Origin: Triplophysa rosa
Taxonomy: Eukaryota > Chordata > Actinopteri > Cypriniformes > Nemacheilidae
Assembly (NCBI RefSeq): GCF_024868665.1
Contig: NC_079892.1
Span: 10,862,251-10,926,250, forward strand
Reading direction: 5' to 3'
Length of the DNA: 64,000 nt
The position numbers were made by a program, and so were the translations under genes. Positions 46,239-57,817 of the stretch are shown one piece after another. A model generated the notes under the pieces. The model had not been told where the DNA came from. It searched no databases and was given only the letters and a program-made list of their open reading frames with translations. Position 1 is the stretch's first letter; every line of letters begins with the position of its first letter.

Positions 46239-46724
46239 ATAATAAATATCCGATATTTTTTACATTTTTAAAACAAGAATTATTTAAATAACTTTTTTAC
46301 ACACATTACAACTATCCCTCAGCTGGCTGTATTCCCTATAGCTTCATTTCTATTACATTTAACAATTGTGCTCCTTTTTAAAACGTAATGTAGTTCTGTT
46401 CGTGTACTTTGTTACAAGGTGAAAACAGTGTCAGTGACAAGTATGCTTCAGATAAAACAAATGATGTTTGAAGAAAAAAAAACACGGTCAAAAACAGGTA
46501 ATTCTGGAAATGTTAAATGTGCTGGATTTGTTCATGACTTTTGGGTATAAAAACACAATCTTTCCAAGGTCATCCATGTAATGTAAATACACTGTTGGAC
46601 ATTGTGAGTGGACCAATTTAACTAGTGAGAAAGTATTCTTAAAGACCATTTTTAAACGTTTCCAAATGTTGTACAAAGAACTGGCAATGTTGATAATAAG
46701 ATTATTCCAAGCGTTAACACAACC
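46239..46724. other. unique AT-rich noncoding stretch
   Basis: Nothing recognisable. The 86-codon minus frame (46488-46748) has no motif. Confidence 0.3.
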
Positions 46725-46963
46725 CAAAAATTCTGTCATAATGTACACACCCTCACGTTGTTAAAACCTGTATGTGACTCTTTCTTCAGTGTAACACAAA
46801 AGAAGATATTTTGAGAAATGTCTCTGTGGTTTTTTTATCTATACAATTGAAGTCGATGGGGTCAATGTTGTTTGGTTATCTACATTCTTAATACTATCAT
46901 CTTTGTGTTCTGCAGAAGAAACAAAGTCATACGGGTTTGATAAATGAGTTTTTATTTTTGGGT
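46725..46963. mobile_element. palindromic TTAA MITE, partial copy
   Basis: ACCCAAAAATTCTGTCATAA, CACCCTCACGTTGTT, ACACAAAAGAAGATATTTTG, GAAATGTCTCTGTGGTTTTT, GTTGTTTGGTTATCTACATT, TTTGTGTTCTGCAGAAGAAA and TTTTTATTTTTGGGT follow family order. The terminal TTAA motifs are not visible. Confidence 0.7.
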
Positions 46964-47552
46964 ATTTTAATATTTACTAATTATCCTGTGATCTGAAGAA
47001 ATCACCTGTGCATTACATACGTGTTAAGAAACAGCACAGTAAAGTCTTCTCAGAAGGTTTATGAATCTTAAAGGTTGAACACACTCTTACACGTCTTCTT
47101 CGCCACCTGCTTCTTTTCTTCGCTACACGCCGAAAACTCCATAAACAAGCCTGTCGCTCTTTACTACTGACGGCAGGGAAGCTAAAAAGTTAGCCGCTAT
47201 AAATGTGATGTATGTGACTGTGGCATTTCATCATTTATCGTAGCGGTGCCCAGAAAGCCAGCGTTGCCCAGCGGAGCCCAGAGGATTTCCTTTATCTCCA
47301 TGATAAACTCATCTGGCATGATTTATTAACGAGAGAATCGCGCCGCTCAGCCCGTGCACGAGGAGAAAAAAGCCCCTAGTACAATGGGATACTTTAAAGG
47401 AAGGACAGACAATGTCTGGAAAACTTTTTCGAACTCTTTTTTTTTTTAACTGTGCTGAAGCGTGTTTGTAGATTTACATCCGCAACAGATGTTAAAGACT
47501 TTAAAGATCGATGAGTAGGTAGGAAAAAGAAACTTCTCAGGCGATGAGCTCT
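46964..47552. other. unique noncoding stretch
   Basis: No gene. A run of nine or more T lies near 47437. Confidence 0.3.
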
Positions 47553-47792
47553 CAAAAGGGACAGTTCTCTTAAAAATGCACATTCCTTAATCATTTATTC
47601 ACGTTCATGTAAATCCAAACCTGTATGACCTTCTTTTCTTCTGTGGAACACAAAAGAAGATAGTTTTAGAAATGTCTCAGTGGTTATGTGTTCATATAAT
47701 GGAAGTCAATGGGGGGCCAATGTTGTTTGCTTAACGTTCTTCAAAATATCCTTTTGTGTTCTGCAGAAGAAAGAAAGTCATGGTGCACCCAT
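47553..47792. mobile_element. palindromic TTAA MITE, partial copy
   Basis: AAAGGGACAGTTCTCTTAAA, CAAACCTGTATGACCTTC, ACACAAAAGAAGATAGTTTT, AGAAATGTCTCAGTGGTTAT, TGGAAGTCAATGGGGGGCCA, GTTGTTTGCTTAACGTTC and TTTTGTGTTCTGCAGAAGAA show the family. It is internally shortened. Confidence 0.7.
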
Positions 47793-48295
47793 AATGCCTT
47801 AAAATACAGCCTCTATATGCGGCTAACTAAGATTTGTTGCGAAAGTGTCTTGAAATTGTATGCATAAGGGAAAGACATACAAAACAGTGACAAAACCAGT
47901 TACTAAAGTAAAGAGGGAACTGCGTCCCTGTGGGATCTCATTTATTATATTCTATAGATCACACTACATTCAGGTAAATCCCTATCTTTGATAAGTGTCA
48001 TGTTGTACCCACAATCCCCGGAGATAGTGGCCCTGCACAAAGTGACCTTGTAGAGGCTGTTCTGGGAGCAGTGAAGCAGCTGTCTTCTTACATCAGTTCT
48101 GAGCGGCTCTCTCCTGCTCCTCAGAGTCCGACTCTGGCACCTGACTGCACAAAACAACTCCTGCATCATTTCATTCTTTGAACTTCCATCTGCTGCCACC
48201 CCGACCGAGGGGTCTGCTTTCTATTTTAACTTTTCTCGTATGGTCTTCTGTGTGCATGTATGTTCGAATACCCTCAAAACCCTTCCCTCGTGTCT
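47793..48295. other. unique stretch with an unassigned minus-strand frame
   Basis: An 84-codon minus-strand frame (47945-48199) begins MAADGSSKNEMMQELFCAV and is less AT-rich than its surroundings. I could not match it to a family. A GTAAGA donor-like word falls inside it (about 48084-48089). It may be chance or a small exon, and I leave it unassigned. Confidence 0.2.
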
Positions 48296-48415
48296 TTTCA
48301 AACCTGTCTGACTTTCTTTCTTCTGCAGAACACAGAAGAAGATGTTTTGATGAACGTTGATAACCAAACAACATTGATCACCATTGACTTCCATTGTACG
48401 GACACAAAACAGACA
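48296..48415. mobile_element. palindromic TTAA MITE, half copy
   Basis: CAAACCTGTCTGACTTTC, TTCTGCAGAACACAGAAG, AAGATGTTTTGATGAACG, TGATAACCAAACAACATTGA and TTCCATTGTACGGACACA are the left-half words. The right half is missing. Confidence 0.65.
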
Positions 48416-49118
48416 TAAGTGTCCAATACATTTTGGGGGTCAATATAAAAAAGCTAATATCTACGCTACCAGTTAAACTCACTTCCTGTAAGCGACCTCC
48501 ACATTGACACTACAAAGTTTTCACCTCGGTTGCTTCCAGAACGTTCAGTTGTATTACACTTCTGCGTAAATCGCAGGCAACTCGCGCGAAAGCAACACTC
48601 TATCACACATTTCACATTATAACATGCCGGCGGGTGAAATATATCAATTATGTAATAATCTTAATGGCCCAAACAGTCTCGCAAACTGCAATATCTAGAT
48701 CATGACTCGCTTGTGTGAGCCAGATTATCAATCACCAGACACAATATGAACAGTGACAGGATGTTGTTATGGAGCGATATGAATTACACCACTACAGGGA
48801 GAAACCTTACAATCATTTCCTGAGTGATTTATAACACTGAGACAGGTACATCATGAACGATATTGTTTTGTTTTAAACATATCATTTTGTCTTTGTGTAT
48901 ACAAGAGGGAAAATGAGATCTTGTATTTGTATTCAAGATGTGAACATGATTTTGTTTTTTGGGGGGGTTCAAAGATCGTGAAATGTTACAGAGTACCAAA
49001 AATTCAAACCTTGTTTCATAAATCACATTGTCTTGTCCACGACAATTCATTCTTCAAACAAAATAGATTTACTTTTGAAGCAAACTTTTTATAGACTGTT
49101 TCAACGGACAAACACATC
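48416..49118. other. unique noncoding stretch
   Basis: AT-rich with no gene. G7 and T runs lie near 48950-48970. Confidence 0.3.
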
Positions 49119-49266
49119 TTGCCCGGAGTTAACTACCGGTCTGTGACTGGTTATTTTATATTTAACATATATATGAATATTTTATTGTATACAAGTTTAT
49201 TAAATTAAAGCTACTCAAAAGTTAGTGATTCTTTGCGGAGGTCTCCTGGAAGTTAAGTTTGGGCCA
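49119..49266. mobile_element. short MITE with TGGCCCAAA-type termini, copy 2
   Basis: Same orientation and layout as 5285-5453: a left end with GCCCGGAGTTAACTACCGG, an AT core with TATTAAATTAAAGCTACTCA, GATTCTTTGCGGAGGTCTCC, and right end GAAGTTAAGTTTGGGCCA. The left terminus is more diverged than in copy 1. Confidence 0.6.
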
Positions 49267-49531
49267 CGTAACGTTTGTTTATGTTGTTGCTGCTGAAACC
49301 ATCTATAAGATATAAAGTCCCTATGAATTCAAAAAGGAAGTTTTGGGCTTTTATTACCAATGTTAGCTTTAAGGATATCTACAAAACAAGTTTACTCCAA
49401 AACATCAATAAATTTCACAAGATTTACAAGAAAGCATTCAAGCATTCATCTTCTGAAATTCGCCTAAAGGAATCATTACTTTCATGACATCATTCTGCAC
49501 TTCAGCTTCACATCCAATTCCATGCTGTGAG

Positions 49532-50006
49532 CAGTGTTGGGTGTAACTAGTTACCAAGTAATTAGTTACTGTAATTTAATTACTTTTCCCTTGAAAAAGT
49601 AAAGTAAGTGATTACTCTTATTTCTTTCTGTAATTTAATTAGTTACTTTTGATGTAATTAAACTAAATACTGTGTGTAATATATGTGTGCAAAAGTGGAA
49701 TTGACATCAAAATTAAAATCTGTGCTTTAATGTATAATTCTCACATTTGTAATACTTTGGTCAGTTAATAATACTATTTTATGTAGTTTAATATTATTTA
49801 TTTGAATGAATTAAAAGAGTCGTTTCATGTCTATCCTTGAATCACTTAACTAATCAAGGTTGATGTAGGATATAGAAAGTAAATATTAATAAGTAATTAA
49901 ATACTTTTTGGAACGAGTAATTTGTACAGTAATCCAATTACACTATTGATTATGTAATAAGTAACTAGTAATCAATTACTTTTTCAGAGTAACTTGCCCA
50001 ATACTG
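49532..50006. mobile_element. hAT MITE with 8-bp target duplication (CAGTGTTGGG type)
   Basis: Starts CAGTGTTGGG and ends CCCAATACTG. Both arms are full of AGTAATTAGTTAC and AAAAAGTAA words in inverted order. It is flanked by GCTGTGAG (49524-49531) and GCTGCGAG (50007-50014), a hAT-size duplication with one change. Length is 475 bp with no coding capacity. Confidence 0.85.
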
Positions 50007-50095
50007 GCTGCGAGTTAAACTAAAGGATATTTTCCATTTAAAAAGGGGAGGAGTCACTCAATATGCGCCGCCCTTACTTCCTGTTCCATTGGAAA

Positions 50096-50335
50096 TTATG
50101 CTGCCTTCATGTTCCCTGGGAAATTCGATAAATCCACTTCAACCCGGAAGTCACATCTGGATTTTGTAAGATTACAAATATTTAGTAACATTAAAACATT
50201 AATGTTACTAATGATTTAGTAGCATTAAAACATTCCAAGTATCTGCCAACATTTAAAGCGCACCGTTCCATAAATTATTTCCTGTTTGAAGTGGGAATTA
50301 TCGAAATTTCCGAGAGCAGGTGAAGGCAGCATTAC
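50096..50335. mobile_element. foldback element with about 50-bp inverted arms
   Basis: The left arm (50096-50148) TTATGCTGCCTTCATGTTCC, then GGGAAATTCGATAAATCC and ACTTCAACCCGG, is matched in inverse orientation by the right arm (50281-50335: CCTGTTTGAAGTGGGAATTA, TCGAAATTTCCGAGAGCAGG, TGAAGGCAGCATTAC). Inside, ATGTTACTAATGATTTAGTA and ACATTAAAACATT words repeat. No clear target duplication. Confidence 0.6.
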
Positions 50336-52117
50336 TTCAACGCACTTCAGTGGGTCTTTAGGACTTGGAAAACAGGCCTATGTCCTTTATTTTCTTCCCC
50401 CATTTGCAATTTTTTTCTTGTTTTTAAGCGTAAATCTAATCAAATCTGCTCAGGATAAGAAAAAGGATGCTGCCAACAAAATAAGAAAAGAAACTGAATT
50501 AAAGATATGCACTCAGGAAACAAGTCTTAAACGGTTGTGCTTTAAGTAAACTAATCTTGTTTGGTGTTTGTTCTGGAAAGCAAGGGAATTTGACAAAAAC
50601 TAACGTGAACGTACAGCACAAACGTACAGTATATACAGCTGATATAAATGTGATCTTGGTGTAGATGTACAGTGTAGGATTTATTACACAGCTCCGTGAT
50701 TGATGCTCTGACTGCTCTTTTTATTATTGGCTGCTTGAGAAGCAATCTGGTACCCGCAACATATTCTAAAGATAAACGGCTTTCGTAGTAAAACATGCAT
50801 GTAGCTCCGTACAGATGCTTTTAACATGACACTAAGATTATGTAGTGGAATAATCTGCCACATGTTTTGTCTGAAATAAATCTGGATAGCAGATGACTGA
50901 AGCTTCTGAAGATCAATAACAGAAATACACGTTTTTTGCTCCATATCGAACGTGAAATGCATTTTTGATGAGGTGAAAGAAAAAGAAATATCCAACCTAA
51001 GAACCCTATAAGACCCGAGAACGTGACGGCGTAGTTGCATCTATTTTACCACAATGATGCAACATCCCGCTGATGATTTTAGCACTTTATACTGAGAGTT
51101 AGGAGCCACGCAGACACGTTGACAGCCTCTGCAGAACGCATTTCCACACGGGTCTTTTTTTAACAGTCTTGTTGGCTGTGATCGCACAAGTGTCCTCGGA
51201 GCCAAGTCAAGCAGGGAAGGACTGCCAAAGAAGTGTCTGGCACTGGCCTCAGTCCTCTTCTGCAGGATCTGTCACTATTGCCGCGGAATGAAAACCTCAG
51301 GCCATTATTGTACCCCGACGCTTCAGTTTGACTTTTGCCTAATCCTCTCCTCACAGGTAAGAGCCACTTAACTTCATGCTGCTCACTTGTATTCAAAAGT
51401 GAACTCACTAAAACTCAGGTAAAATTCAAGGCAGGTTGGAGCGAAAGTGCCTTTCAAGTACAGGAGTTGCTAGCTTGTGGAGGGTTGTGTCTAATTCATC
51501 TAAATTTCTTGAGCCCAGAGGTTAACGTGCATTGGCGTCACATGTCGAGATATAACGTAATGTAAATGCATACAGTGTGAGTTTAAGTTTAAAAAAGCCA
51601 AAAATGTACAAAAATACACCAAAATTATCATCCAAATATGAGGTTTATGGTATAAGTGATGCATTGTCTGTAAATGCTGTTTTACAAAAGGTAACAAAAA
51701 TTCATAATTCATAAGGATTTTATAAAGTAGAGTAGGAAAAACCATTTTGCACATTTACATTTTTACAATTTCTAACAATGTTGATTAGACACCAATGAGT
51801 GACTTTCAGTTTAGAAGCAAAAATGCACAAATGCACAAAATGCCCCAATTTCACTTATTACAACAGAAAAAAATAAACTTAAAACGTTTTACGTTCAAAT
51901 TGGCTTTACAAGTCACTTGAATTTTAATTTTGCTAAACTGACTTTTCACTAAATCTAGTTTAGCCAATTTCTTCATTTCATATGAAATGCAACTAGAAAA
52001 AATAGGCAGATTTTGAAATAAAGTTTGCAAGTTACATTTTTTTCCGTGTTATTTTCTTCTAGAGTTCTAAGTCCCTAGAAAAAAGCGTTTGCTGAACAAC
52101 TAACTGTAAATAAAAAT
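50336..52117. other. unique noncoding stretch
   Basis: No gene is supported. The 118-codon minus frame (50684-51040) has no motif. 51060-51560 is less AT-rich and repeat-free. 51560-52110 is AT-rich. Confidence 0.3.
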
Positions 52118-53113
52118 GAGGGCTGTCAACGTTAACGCGTTAACGCATGTGATCATTCTTTTGCGATTAACGTGTTAAAAATATTTAACGCCATTAACGC
52201 AACATCCGTTTTTCTGTCATCATTGTTTAACATTATATAGTCACGCTCTTATTCATATAAAGGCCTTTAAACTATTTAGGCGCGATTTGAAATAGTTGTA
52301 TTGACACGTCCAGTATAGATTGACAGCTTCTGGCTGTGAAACACGGCTCAACGGGCGGTCCCGTCTGGTGTAAAGGCTGCGTCAGAATCTGTCAGACCAG
52401 TACCAGTATTAACTTCTCTTTCGTGCTTGAATGAACAAAAACACACAAGATTATGCCAGAAAGCACATTTTGTCTAGTATTTTCGCAAGCACAGTCATCA
52501 ACGAGTTAAATAAAGTCTTAAATGAATGCAAAGTGTAGTGAAAATAGGACGGGCATTAGACCTGCTTAGAGCGGAAGCTCTTAATGGGGCCGAGCTCTTA
52601 AATGTGCTGCTGTGACTCCTGTCACTAATGTTAATCAAAGAACAAAAGAAAAGAAGAAATCAATGTCATTTTGTAGCTTTAATGAGGATACTTCTGTATT
52701 TCATGTATTTAGCAGTAAAGACTGTAAAGTGTTAGAGAACTTTATTTATTTTCTGTGTATTTCCTACCTGTTAGACAGGTAGGAAGGGCACACTTATTAT
52801 AATGGGTTTGATTAGTAGAAAAGAAATCAGTTGCAAAGCCAACAACATGAGAATGGTGGCTTTCATTCATAAAATGATGCTGTTAAAGAAATGTGTTGTT
52901 TCTACATTCATTTGGACATAAAATGTGAAATTATTAGAATGTAAAAGTATATTTAAAAAAATCAAATCTGTGTGTATTTACTTAGTTAATTTTTGTAATT
53001 GATTGACAGCACTAAAATAAACATGTTAAACAAAATAAATAGTGTATGTTTAATTTCACTATACGTGTGCGATTAAGCGCAGTTAATCGCATGAAAAGGA
53101 TGTCGGTAACCCT
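52118..53113. mobile_element. hAT-like element (TTAACGCGTTAACGC family)
   Basis: The left end GAGGGCTGTCAACGTTAACG and the inverted right end AGGGTTACCGACATCC are loosely similar. GCGTTAACGCATGTG and GCGATTAACGTG words on the left are echoed by GCGATTAAGCGCAGTTAATC on the right. The 8-bp repeat ATAAAAAT lies at 52110-52117 and 53114-53121. The word is AT-rich, so support from it is moderate. The 996-bp interior has no transposase frame. Confidence 0.6.
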
Positions 53114-53121
53114 ATAAAAAT

Positions 53122-54802
53122 ATTTATAAACGAAAGTTCACGAGCAACACGTATGTTCAAAGCCACTTCTGTACCCTCAAAGTCTTTCACAAAACAAGCC
53201 ATCGGTTTGTTATATGGAGGACAGAAATAAAGTCCTCAATGGAATTGTAAACTTTGTTGCGGCGCGGGTGACCCTCTCCCCATCGCATGTCTCTCCTGCG
53301 CATTTCTCCCGCAGCTGCATGAGCTCTGGAGTAATGGAAGTGCCGCTTCCCGGCAGTTAAAGACAAAAACGGCACATTTCACAATTGTTCTCTTTAGCAA
53401 GATTACTCCCTGGGGGCTGAGATGGGTAACCTCGCCGTGGAATTTAAAAGACTGCAGATTAATAAATCATAATCCCCAAGTTACTGCGACAACCAGGCCT
53501 CTTCTGTCACCTTTTCTTTTGTTGGATCTCAAACCTCCCAGATCCCAAGAGGCTGGGCACATCCAGGCATTTAAGAACTGCGGAGGAAAACAAACAGGTG
53601 GCGTAAACCTCAGTGGGGCCTCTCACGCAGCTCCGCGCTCAGGCTCACTCTGTCTTTCTCGTGTCGAACACGGGTTTGAAGGGATCGGGCGGCGTGTTCC
53701 GAACTCGTTCTTTCCCCCCACCTCCGTTCCCTCATTCCGTGTGTTTAGCTGCCACCGGGAGCCCTGCTCCAGGTGTTTATTGACTTGCATGAAGACGAAG
53801 TTAAGTTCTCACGGTTCTGCGTGCACGCTGGCAAAAACCTGACGTGAGAGAATTGATCTGCTGTACTTAACATGCTCGCGGTATTCTTTCATAACCACCT
53901 CTCACTAAAACCAGGGTTTGGACAGAACAACGTCTGTTTTAATGAGGAACTTCCAACGATTGCAGACACGACGCTGAAAGAAATTAGATTAAAGCGAGTC
54001 TGTGCTCAGCATCTTGCCCCGCACCTCACAGCAGTCGGTTTTAACAGATGTAAAAGAAGGTGAGAGAACAAGAGCTACGCGAGACAGGCAGCGAGAGGAA
54101 GAGACTTTTGCTCACGAGCCCGCATGGCAGCGCTCGGAGGTGCCGGGCGAAAGTGAGGGGTTGATGGTTCTCAAGGACACTCCGTATCCCTGGGTACTTG
54201 TTGAAGAGGAGGAATTTTATTAACCCCAGTGGCTCGGCCTACCATTTCTTCATCTTTCCGAAGCAAAAACCGTCAAACCGTTATATTACGGCATTGCTTT
54301 GAATGGCGAGAGCTAATTTGACTGGGGAGAAATTGCTCAGCGCGAGGTCAAGATAATGCCACAACAATAGCAGAAATGGGCCATCGTAAAAATAACCGGA
54401 CGGGTAGAACAAAACTTTTAGAAACGCAAAGTGCTCCATTTTTCTGGGACAGCGTACAGCGGTATGACTTGACTAGATAGCGTGAGTCCATTGAGTATAA
54501 GACAAGCAAATGATTATCAAAGTGAAGTCTGTACCTGAAGTTGAGAGTCAATTTAGACATTATTTTTAACTTTTCCAGAGGACGTGACTTTGAAACAAGA
54601 CATAATAAAACCAAAGATTTCTTAAAGTAAAAAAAACTCACCACCTTTTAAAAGAAGATCGATTTAATGCTTTCAACTCTTCAGCAAATTGATGTAAGCT
54701 ACTGTATACCTCTTCTTACTGCACTGGCATTACCCGAAATGAATTCTTGCAGTTTTTTTGTTTCTTGTTGTTGCTAAATTTTATATGACTAAATTTATAT
54801 TC
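53122..54802. promoter_or_regulatory. repeat-free block, candidate regulatory DNA with OTX-like words
   Basis: The sequence 53170-54350 is less AT-rich and free of repeats. GATTACTCCC at 53401-53410 and TAATCCCC at 53470-53477 are two bicoid/OTX-type words (TAATCC family) in opposite orientation about 65 bases apart, with ATTAATAAATCA between. CCTTTTCTTTTGTTGG at about 53510-53525 contains a SOX-like word. No gene was found. Function is inference only. Confidence 0.25.
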
Positions 54803-54810
54803 ATTACAAT

Positions 54811-55100
54811 TAGAGCTGTGCAATTAATAATCATAACTAATCGTAATCGTAAATTTTGGTGTCCAAAGATTACACAATAAAAATAATTGAGGTAAATGAT
54901 TATTGTGCAGCATTCCACTTTGCGAGAATCTACAGCGATACAGCTTTTTGTACATTAATTTTGACTAGTTTTGGAGTTGAATTCAATTTAAAAAGACAAG
55001 ATATTTATTTTTTATGCTGTTTCAAAAGTCGGTGAGTAATCATGTTAACATTGGCCAAAATAATCGCGATTACAATTTTTGTTACATTCAAACAGCCCTA
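54811..55100. mobile_element. hAT MITE with exact 8-bp target duplication
   Basis: Starts TAGAGCTGTGCAATTAAT and ends AAACAGCCCTA (inverse TAGGGCTGTTT). The exact duplication ATTACAAT lies at 54803-54810 and 55101-55108. Interior words AATCGTAATCGTAAATT and AATAATCGCGATTAC are in inverted order. The element is 290 bp with no coding capacity. Confidence 0.8.
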
Positions 55101-55121
55101 ATTACAATTTAAAAGTAGTAC

Positions 55122-55355
55122 ACTCTTAAAAATAAAGATGCTTTAAAAGGTTCTTCGATGCCATAGAAGAATCTTTTTTGTCCAAATGGTTCCATAAAGA
55201 CCTTTAACATCTGAAGAACATCTCTGTTCAAAGGTCCTTTGTGGCGAAAAAGGGTTCTTCAGGTTAGAAAGTGATGGTTCTTTAAAGAATCTTTGACTGG
55301 TTCTTCTATGGCATCGCTGTGAAGAGGCTTTTGAAGCACCTTTATTTTTAAGAGT
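55122..55355. mobile_element. palindromic MITE (GGTTCTTC family)
   Basis: The termini ACTCTTAAAAATAAAG and CTTTATTTTTAAGAGT are exact inverse complements over 16 bases. Inside, GGTTCTTCGATGCCATAGAA and GGTTCTTCTATGGCATCG are inverted, with GGTTCTTTAAAGAATC near the middle. It is a common type of fish hairpin repeat with no coding capacity. The minus frame 55143-55376 is a by-product. Confidence 0.8.
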
Positions 55356-57530
55356 ACTGCATGTCTTATCGTACACAAATGTATCTTTTTAAAGAATTTT
55401 TTAACTTAAAAATCAAAACAAAAATATCGGTCGATCAAAAAAATTATACTGTTTATGAGCTTTTTGCATTAGCCTATTACGCAAGTTAGTTCATCTCAAA
55501 AATTCCTCACTGTTGGGACTGTAGAAAAACTTTCGCTAGGAGACGTTGCCTTTCCTCACGTCTCTGATGGACAGAACATGGCAGTATGACAACATCCTGA
55601 CAACCGTCCTGCTCTTGACGGGTAACACGCGATTCTAGTCATCCTCTATAATTAACCCTAGTCTGACTCCAACCCAGGTTGAGACTGAAAGAGCACAGAC
55701 TGCCAGACGGTTCTCCTTCCCCAGCGGTCCTTTTATGCACGGGAGATGCTCTGACGCTCCACGTGATAGATCCGTCAGACATCTGCATTCTGATGCTCTC
55801 CATCTGCGCCAGTCTTTTTTATATCAGTGACTCCCGCACCAGTCTTTTTGTGTAACAGGAATCACATCGGTTAAATGACTAAAGGGCGTGTGAAAGGATT
55901 TGAATATTTGCCTTGTGTTTACTCTGGGAAGAAAACAGACGAAATGACCATGTCGGAGATGCTGAGCTCCTCTTTCAGAGCGGACGAGCATGGAAAGGCG
56001 TGCGACGAGAAAACAATGACAAGTTAATTATGAAAGGCAAAAATGGCGCCGAAAGATTAGTTAGTATTCAAATCCGTATCAGTGTCTGGGGATGAGAAAC
56101 GGGGAGGGCTCAGCAATGCTTAAACATTCGCGGGTGTAAAACACGTCTGTTTTGCCTTTCAAGTCCTACCAGTATGGATTCCTACTGAACCCGGCCTTTT
56201 TATATGATATCATCGCTAAAAATGATGTCTGGGGAGAGACGAAGTCCGTAAGCTGCACATTGTGGTTTGACTAGGTGCTTGGCACCAAAAAGCACCCACC
56301 ACTCTGCCAGAAGCGGCTTGCTTCATGCAATTCTACAAATATAATTCTACAGTGCTGAAATAGAATGAACAAAAAAAAACAAAGCACAGGTATAACTGCA
56401 CTTTTGGGGGCAAAAGCGAACGGATGCTATTGACTGTCTAACGGTAATTTGAATTGTACAGGTTCGTTTTATTTGCATGCTTGAACAAAACTGCCTGTGA
56501 TTATTCCTCCCTGACTTGCTTTTAAACAAATACAGATGACCAATGGCTTTTTTTTCATTGCACCTAATAATCAAACACACCCACACGTATCCGCACAGAA
56601 TCTCTCTTTTGTTTGGCTGTTCATTTGGTACAGCAAACTCAGCAAATAAGATAAGAGCTTAAAATTCAATTACGTAGCGTTAAACAAAATGATAATACAA
56701 ATCCTACAAAAGGAACAGTGTGCGTTAGAAGTCATCCGTGCGTCTGCTCTGTCAGGCTGCTACTGTAGTTTATTAGCACTACAAGAGCTGAATTTAAATG
56801 TGCTGACAAGTTGACCGGTGTGTGGCGGGGAATCGCTAGCTTACAAGTGTTATTCTTCACAAACTAACAATTACTGATAGAACAAAAAAAAGAGTGTTAT
56901 AACAAAAATATTGCAAATATTGATAGTTGACAAATACATCGAAAATGTGTCCTTTATGACTGCAAAAATGTAGAAAAAACTAACAATGAAGGAAAATCTT
57001 TCCTATGCCATTATACACTATACAAATATAAATATTAGTAATATAAAATAACTTATTATTGAGAGTTTGTTTTCTAAATTTTTGCTTTGTCACACCATAG
57101 GACACACGTACGGTATATGTGTCAACTACCCATGTATTTTTTCTATGTCCATCTGTTGTTATTATTCTGTTTGCAAGCATTCTTACATTTAAACTTACTG
57201 TGAATGCTGTTGAAATGCCAATAAAAAGATTAACACAAAAAAACAATAACTCATTTCCCAGTGCAGGGTATATGATGGCAGAATATAAACGTTTGCATTT
57301 TGCAAAATCCTAAAAGCAGGCTAAACTGTGATCTTAAATACCATATGTCTATTTATATTTCGAGTCTAATCGTACATTTCATAACATATAAACTTATTTT
57401 TTCTTTAAAGTGTAATTTTTAGACAATACCACGCAGGTTATATCGATAGTGTATGACAGATAACAAATAACCTTGCATTTCACTGACCACCAAGATAGCA
57501 CAGTTATGTCGGTAAGATGTTTATGATTTA
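55356..57530. other. unique noncoding stretch
   Basis: No gene. 55500-56300 is less AT-rich and repeat-free. 56860-57480 is AT-rich. ATTTGCATG at 56470-56478 is an octamer-like word. Confidence 0.3.
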
Positions 57531-57539
57531 GAATGTATC

Positions 57540-57817
57540 CCAGATAGCACAGGTACGTCTGTAAGATGTCTGCTAAAGATATGGAGATCTGGAAAACATC
57601 TGCTGTGAAAATCTGCTAAACATATTTGAAAGGGCAGTTTAACAAACATTCTTAATCATAAACATCTTATTACAGACATCTTTTAGATTTCTATATGGCA
57701 TCTGACAGCAGACGTCTCAGAGACGTATTACAGATGAGCAACAATCAAAAAATACATCTTGCAGATGTAAATGCAAATATCAATTGGACATCTCCTAGAT
57801 GAATGAGTGCTATCAGG
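57540..57817. mobile_element. MITE with CCAGATAGCAC termini
   Basis: The left end CCCAGATAGCAC and inverted right end CCCTGATAGCAC match at 11 of 12 bases. Interior words such as AAGATGTCTGCTAAAGAT, AACATCTGCTG, CAGACATCTTTTAGATTT and GACATCTCCTAGATG recur in both orientations. A partial duplicate of the left end (AAGATAGCACAG...GTAAGATGTTTATGATT) precedes it at about 57492-57530. Confidence 0.65.

Noticed and set aside
47945..48199. GoLoco-like motif in the minus-strand frame
   Set aside because: Only a few positions (Q, R, P, L spacing) agree and the key acidic-glutamine-arginine core is missing, so I do not assign the family.
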